From: JBBRMQ01 sp038230775
GTDB lineage: Bacteria; Acidobacteriota; Thermoanaerobaculia; Gp7-AA8
DNA: 7,469 nucleotides
Reading direction: 5' to 3'
Assembly (NCBI GenBank): GCA_038230775.1
Contig: JBBRMQ010000217.1
Location: forward strand, 1-7,469
The position numbers were made by a program, and so were the translations under genes. Positions 6,454 to 7,469 of the stretch are shown here, one piece after another (the first letter of the stretch is position 1; each line of letters opens with the position of its first letter). The notes under the pieces were generated by a model. The model did not search any database. It was not told where the DNA came from and worked only from the letters and a program-made list of their open reading frames with translations.

Positions 6454-6458
6454 CCTCC
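6454..6458 (-). promoter_or_regulatory. Shine-Dalgarno GGAGG that supports a CTG start
   Basis: On the minus strand GGAGG lies 7 bases upstream of CTG 6446-6444, the best ribosome-binding site seen in this cluster. It lies 43 bases before the in-frame GTG at 6410, too far to serve that codon, so it supports CTG initiation and the full signal peptide. The rest of the 43-base gap (6447-6489) to the upstream stop shows no hairpin or clear promoter. Confidence 0.7.
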
Positions 6459-6489
6459 GGTGTTTGCGTGAACGGGAGCCTGAAAGATG

Positions 6490-7254
6490 CTATTCCGATT
6501 TGCCCGCGCCGACCGGTGACAACTCGGTCGCCGTTCTCTCCTTTTGTTGTGCGTACTTGCGGGCGGCCTCGACGAACGCGCCGAACAGCGTGGCCGCCGA
6601 CGTCTCCTCCGCCATATCCTCCGGATGCCACTGCACGCCGAGGTAGAACGGCTGCGAGGGGTCTTCGAGGCCTTCGATGATGCCGTCCGGCGCGTGCGCC
6701 GTGACGCGGAGACCCTGGCCTACGCTGCCGATCGCCTGATGATGCGAAGAGTTCACGTTGAACTCGCGGCCCGGAAGAATGGTCGAGAGCCTGGTGCCAC
6801 TCTCGATCATCACGTTATGGCGGTGCCGGTCGCTCGGATCGCTTGCGTGATCGATGTCGGTCTGCATCTGCGAGTCGATGTCCTGAATCAGCGTCCCGCC
6901 CGCGGCAACGTTCATGACCTGCACGCCGAGACAGATGCCGAGGGTCGGGATGCCGCGTTCGCGGGCGGCGCGGGCGAGGGAGAGATCGTTGTCCTGGCGG
7001 CGCGGATCCATCGGTTCCACCGTGGGGTGTGGCTGTTGTCCGTACGCGGCCGGATCGCAATCGTCGCCGCCGGCGAGAAGGAGGCCGTCGAGCTCTTCGA
7101 CGATCTCCGCCGCGTTCTCCGGTTGGGGCGGGATAATGACCGGAATCGCTCCCGCGTGACGGATCGCTTCGCTATACGTGGTGTACACGAAGGCGCGATC
7201 CCGCTGCCCCTGCTCCTTGAAGACGTCGCAGCCGATGCCGATGAGCGGTTTCAT
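6490..7254 (-). CDS. Class I glutamine amidotransferase, gamma-glutamyl-GABA hydrolase-like (PuuD-like, peptidase C26)
   Basis: The 254-residue protein has the full peptidase C26 pattern. It begins with KPLIGIGCD (2-10). The oxyanion/substrate block LLLAGGDDCDPAAYG (58-72) follows. The nucleophile is C108 in GICLGVQVMN, then come FNVNSSHHQAI (165-175) and the catalytic His/Glu in GVQWHPE (H210, E212). Members hydrolyse gamma-glutamyl amide bonds; E. coli PuuD, of the same length, releases GABA from gamma-glutamyl-GABA in putrescine breakdown. No other putrescine genes are nearby, so the substrate here is uncertain and another gamma-glutamyl compound is possible. The ATG at 7252-7254 is the natural start; the frame is open further upstream, but that part overlaps the preceding gene. 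No good Shine-Dalgarno is seen. The gap to the upstream stop is 26 bases, suggesting one transcript. Residues 236-254 form a polar tail beyond the fold. Confidence 0.9.
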   Translation of the reverse strand: MKPLIGIGCDVFKEQGQRDRAFVYTTYSEAIRHAGAIPVIIPPQPENAAEIVEELDGLLLAGGDDCDPAAYGQQPHPTVEPMDPRRQDNDLSLARAARERGIPTLGICLGVQVMNVAAGGTLIQDIDSQMQTDIDHASDPSDRHRHNVMIESGTRLSTILPGREFNVNSSHHQAIGSVGQGLRVTAHAPDGIIEGLEDPSQPFYLGVQWHPEDMAEETSAATLFGAFVEAARKYAQQKERTATELSPVGAGKSE

Positions 7255-7280
7255 GCAACAAGCGTAATGCGAAAATCGGG

Positions 7281-7469
7281 TCACTTCACGAAAATGCGCA
7301 CTTCGTCGCGCTGCCCGCGATCGTCCACCGCGGCAATCGTGTGCGCGCCGGGGGTGAGATCGCACTCGAGGCTGTCTCCGCGGCCAACGGATCGGGCATC
7401 CACTCTCCACGAAACAGTCGTGGTCGCTCGAAGCGGAAGGCGTTGATATGCCGCGCGAAGGGTCGGATC
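7281..7469 (-). CDS. C-terminal end of a probable penicillin-binding protein 1C (cut by window end)
   Basis: Only the last 62 residues are visible, ending at TGA 7281-7283; the start lies beyond the right edge. The fragment reads RLPLRATTTVSWRVDARSV, then LTPGAHTIAAVDDRGQ and ends EVRIFVK. This matches the small beta-rich BiPBP_C domain found at the end of PbpC proteins: a variable strand, a W-x-V-D turn, then PG-H-T-x-x-x-x-D-x-x-G and a final strand. PbpC joins a transglycosylase and a transpeptidase domain in the periplasm for peptidoglycan synthesis, but neither is in the window. Another secreted protein with a C-terminal Ig-like domain is possible. It precedes the PuuD-like gene by 26 bases and may head the same operon. 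Confidence 0.55.
   Translation of the reverse strand, partial: DPTLRAAYQRLPLRATTTVSWRVDARSVGRGDSLECDLTPGAHTIAAVDDRGQRDEVRIFVK

Overview
The window is GC-rich, gene-dense bacterial chromosome with no sign of a plasmid, phage or island: all recognisable genes are core metabolic, repair or envelope genes. A bifunctional AroDE, a SirB1-like protein and two short palindromic repeat types of the kind common in Acidobacteriota suggest a member of that phylum or a similar GC-rich soil or sediment lineage. This is an inference from gene style, not from a marker gene.

Layout. (1) Minus strand, 1-2470: a tightly coupled cluster transcribed right to left, SirB1/transglutaminase-like protein -> aroDE (3-dehydroquinate dehydratase fused to shikimate dehydrogenase) -> trpE (cut by the window start). 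Both junctions are 4-base ATGA overlaps. AroDE performs two consecutive shikimate-pathway steps, and TrpE is the first committed step from chorismate to tryptophan. (2) Plus strand, 2480-3202: recO (recombination mediator), divergent from the cluster above, with only 9 bases between the two start codons. (3) 3203-3325: an imperfect inverted repeat fills the gap between convergent recO and the next gene. (4) Minus strand, 3326-7469: an apparent envelope/redox operon transcribed right to left. It runs from the C-terminal end of a probable penicillin-binding protein 1C (cut by the window end), through a PuuD-like class I glutamine amidotransferase, a secreted thioredoxin-like protein with a TPR-like tail and a DsbD thiol:disulfide interchange protein, to an unrecognised 184-residue protein. 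DsbD would carry electrons across the membrane, and the secreted CGWC thioredoxin-like protein encoded just upstream is a plausible partner.

Main points of interest: a 54-base palindromic repeat inserted in frame exactly at the AroD/AroE domain junction; a probable CTG start codon that is needed to give the thioredoxin-like protein its signal peptide; a shortened C-terminal part of the AroE domain; the recO-terminal inverted repeat; and the uncharacterised gene at the end of the dsbD operon. I see no CRISPR array, tRNA, rRNA, transposase or defence system. The window looks like ordinary chromosome with a few unusual details rather than a new multi-gene system.
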